Shown in pieces: positions 62,908 to 64,000 of a stretch of 64,000 bases of DNA. This stretch comes from Desulfarculaceae bacterium. GTDB lineage: Bacteria > Desulfobacterota > Desulfarculia > Desulfarculales > Desulfarculaceae. Made by a program: the position numbers and the translations under genes. The stretch is from positions 44,009-108,008 of the forward strand of contig JAIPDO010000005.1 in assembly GCA_021737645.1 (NCBI GenBank), written 5' to 3'. Every line of letters starts with the position of its first letter. Position 1 is the first letter of the stretch. The notes below the pieces were generated by a model, which ran no database searches, was not told where the DNA came from, and saw nothing but the letters and a program-made list of their open reading frames with translations.

Positions 62908-64000
62908 CTAACTGCCGGGCCCACCCACCCGGTAGCGCCGCCCTCCCCGGCTTCCACTGGCCGTGGCCAATCCGGCTTTGGTCAGGGCGGCCAATATGTT
63001 CTTGGCCGTGGAGTCGGAGCAGTCCAACTCTCCCCGCAGATCCTGGTTGGCTACCTCATCGCCTTGATGATCGGCCAAAAATGCCGCCAAGTCGGCCACT
63101 CGGGCGGCGGGGATGCCCTCCACCCCGGCCAGGGCCTCGCGCCAGTCCGCCTCGTCGCCGCCGCCCTTGCCCACGATTTCGGGCGGCAGCATCTCCGGGC
63201 CTATCTCAAATTCCGGTGAGAGCACCACCAGCCGCTGCAACAGGTGGCGCAGCTCTCGCACGTTGCCCGGCCAGGCGTATTGCTTGAGCCGCTGGCGGGT
63301 CTCCGGGGCCAGGCGGCGGGTCTTCTTGGCCAACAGCCCGGCCTGGGCCAGGAAATGATCCAGCAGGAGGTCCAGGTCCTCGGGCCGTTCCCTGAGCGGC
63401 GGCAGGTACAGCGGCACCACCTGCAAGCGGTACAGCAGCGCCTGGTTGAACTGGCCCTGGGACGCGGCCTGGGCCAAGTCGCGGTGGGTGGCCGCCACCA
63501 AACGGAAATTCACCGGCACCTCGCCCCCGCCGCCCACCGGGGACACCCGGCGGTTTTCCAGCACCCGCAGCAGGCGCACCTGCAACTCGGGCGGGGCCTC
63601 GCCGATCTCGTCCAAAAACAGGGTGCCGCCCTTGGCTTGGCGGAAATAGCCTGGGCGGGCGGCCTCGGCCCCGGTGAAGGCCCCCTTTTCGTGGCCGAAC
63701 AGTTCGCTCTCCAGCAGGTTGGGGGGCATGGCCGCGCAGTTCACGGTGACCAAAGGCCCCTCCCTCCGAGGGGAGATTTGATGCAGGCGGCGGGCCAGCA
63801 GCTCCTTGCCCGTGCCGCTTTCCCCCACCAGCAGCACCGGGAAGTCGCTGGCCGCCACCTGGCTGAGGTCCTTAAGCACACTACGAAAAGCCGGTGACGG
63901 CCCGGCCACCAGTTCCTCTTGAGCCAGGGCGGCCATTGCCGGGGAGGCGTTCACCCCCCGCTTGGCCAACTCCACCAGATGCTCCACATCCAGCAGCCGG
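62908..64000 (-). CDS. Sigma-54-dependent transcriptional activator (5' end outside window)
   Basis: The frame is open to the window edge, so the N-terminal part is cut; 363 residues are visible. The AAA+ domain has GESGTGKE (Walker A), [10 protein letters not shown] (the loop that contacts sigma-54) and [11 protein letters not shown] (Walker B), then [13 protein letters not shown]. The C-terminus is not a typical Fis helix-turn-helix: [26 protein letters not shown] followed by GRRYRVGG looks like a winged helix. The missing N-terminus may hold a receiver or sensor domain. The target genes are unknown. Confidence 0.88.
   Translation of the reverse strand, partial: RLLDVEHLVELAKRGVNASPAMAALAQEELVAGPSPAFRSVLKDLSQVAASDFPVLLVGESGTGKELLARRLHQISPRREGPLVTVNCAAMPPNLLESELFGHEKGAFTGAEAARPGYFRQAKGGTLFLDEIGEAPPELQVRLLRVLENRRVSPVGGGGEVPVNFRLVAATHRDLAQAASQGQFNQALLYRLQVVPLYLPPLRERPEDLDLLLDHFLAQAGLLAKKTRRLAPETRQRLKQYAWPGNVRELRHLLQRLVVLSPEFEIGPEMLPPEIVGKGGGDEADWREALAGVEGIPAARVADLAAFLADHQGDEVANQDLRGELDCSDSTAKNILAALTKAGLATASGSRGGRRYRVGGPGS

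Overview
The window looks like a chromosomal stretch from a high-GC, Gram-negative, probably anaerobic bacterium of the Desulfobacterota (former Deltaproteobacteria), perhaps near Desulfarculales. The pointers are the sulfide-dependent homocysteine pair (COG1900/DUF39 protein plus NIL-domain ferredoxin), a DUF1786 protein, an Rrf2 regulator with Fe-S ligands, Kdo-type and heptose sugar genes implying an LPS-like envelope, and a sigma-54 activator. The assignment is inference; no rRNA or tRNA lies in the window.

Positions 1-34200 are a cell-surface glycan locus. It holds six large polytopic GT-C (GT39/PMT-like) membrane proteins, the first cut by the window edge. Two carry an F5/8 type C (discoidin-like) C-terminal domain, and two others carry other large soluble tails. 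Between them sit four flippase-like proteins of the LPG_synthase_TM superfamily, a DPM1-like GT2 enzyme, a hexapeptide acyltransferase, asparagine synthase, a DUF362 protein, a membrane-anchored beta-propeller and several exported proteins. Inside lies a complete GDP-D-glycero-alpha-D-manno-heptose route: hddA, gmhA and gmhB with a transaldolase on the minus strand, converging on an epimerase, hddC and an FAD oxidoreductase on the plus strand.

Positions 34377-37499 are an operon mnmA - Rrf2 regulator - homocysteine synthase - NIL/ferredoxin behind a near-consensus promoter. Positions 37709-45804 are one long minus-strand housekeeping run: ffh, rpsP, khpA, rimM, trmD, rplS, rnhB, yraN, rsmI::HPr, ptsI, smpB. 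In it the rRNA methyltransferase RsmI is fused to a complete HPr phosphocarrier, directly before enzyme I.

Positions 46058-64000 are mixed: DUF1786, a 7TMR-DISM diguanylate cyclase, ligA, acylphosphatase, a lipoprotein, recN, a kdnB-kdnA-kdsB cassette predicted to make CMP-8-amino-Kdo, phosphofructokinase, an MscS channel, a stand-alone AICAR transformylase, proC and a truncated sigma-54 activator.

The most unusual non-coding signal is an intergenic palindromic element present three times (about 7.6, 10.1 and 19.8 kb). Its stems show compensatory base changes between copies. No insertion sequence, CRISPR array, tRNA or rRNA was seen. Most genes are tightly packed, many with ATGA start-stop overlaps.
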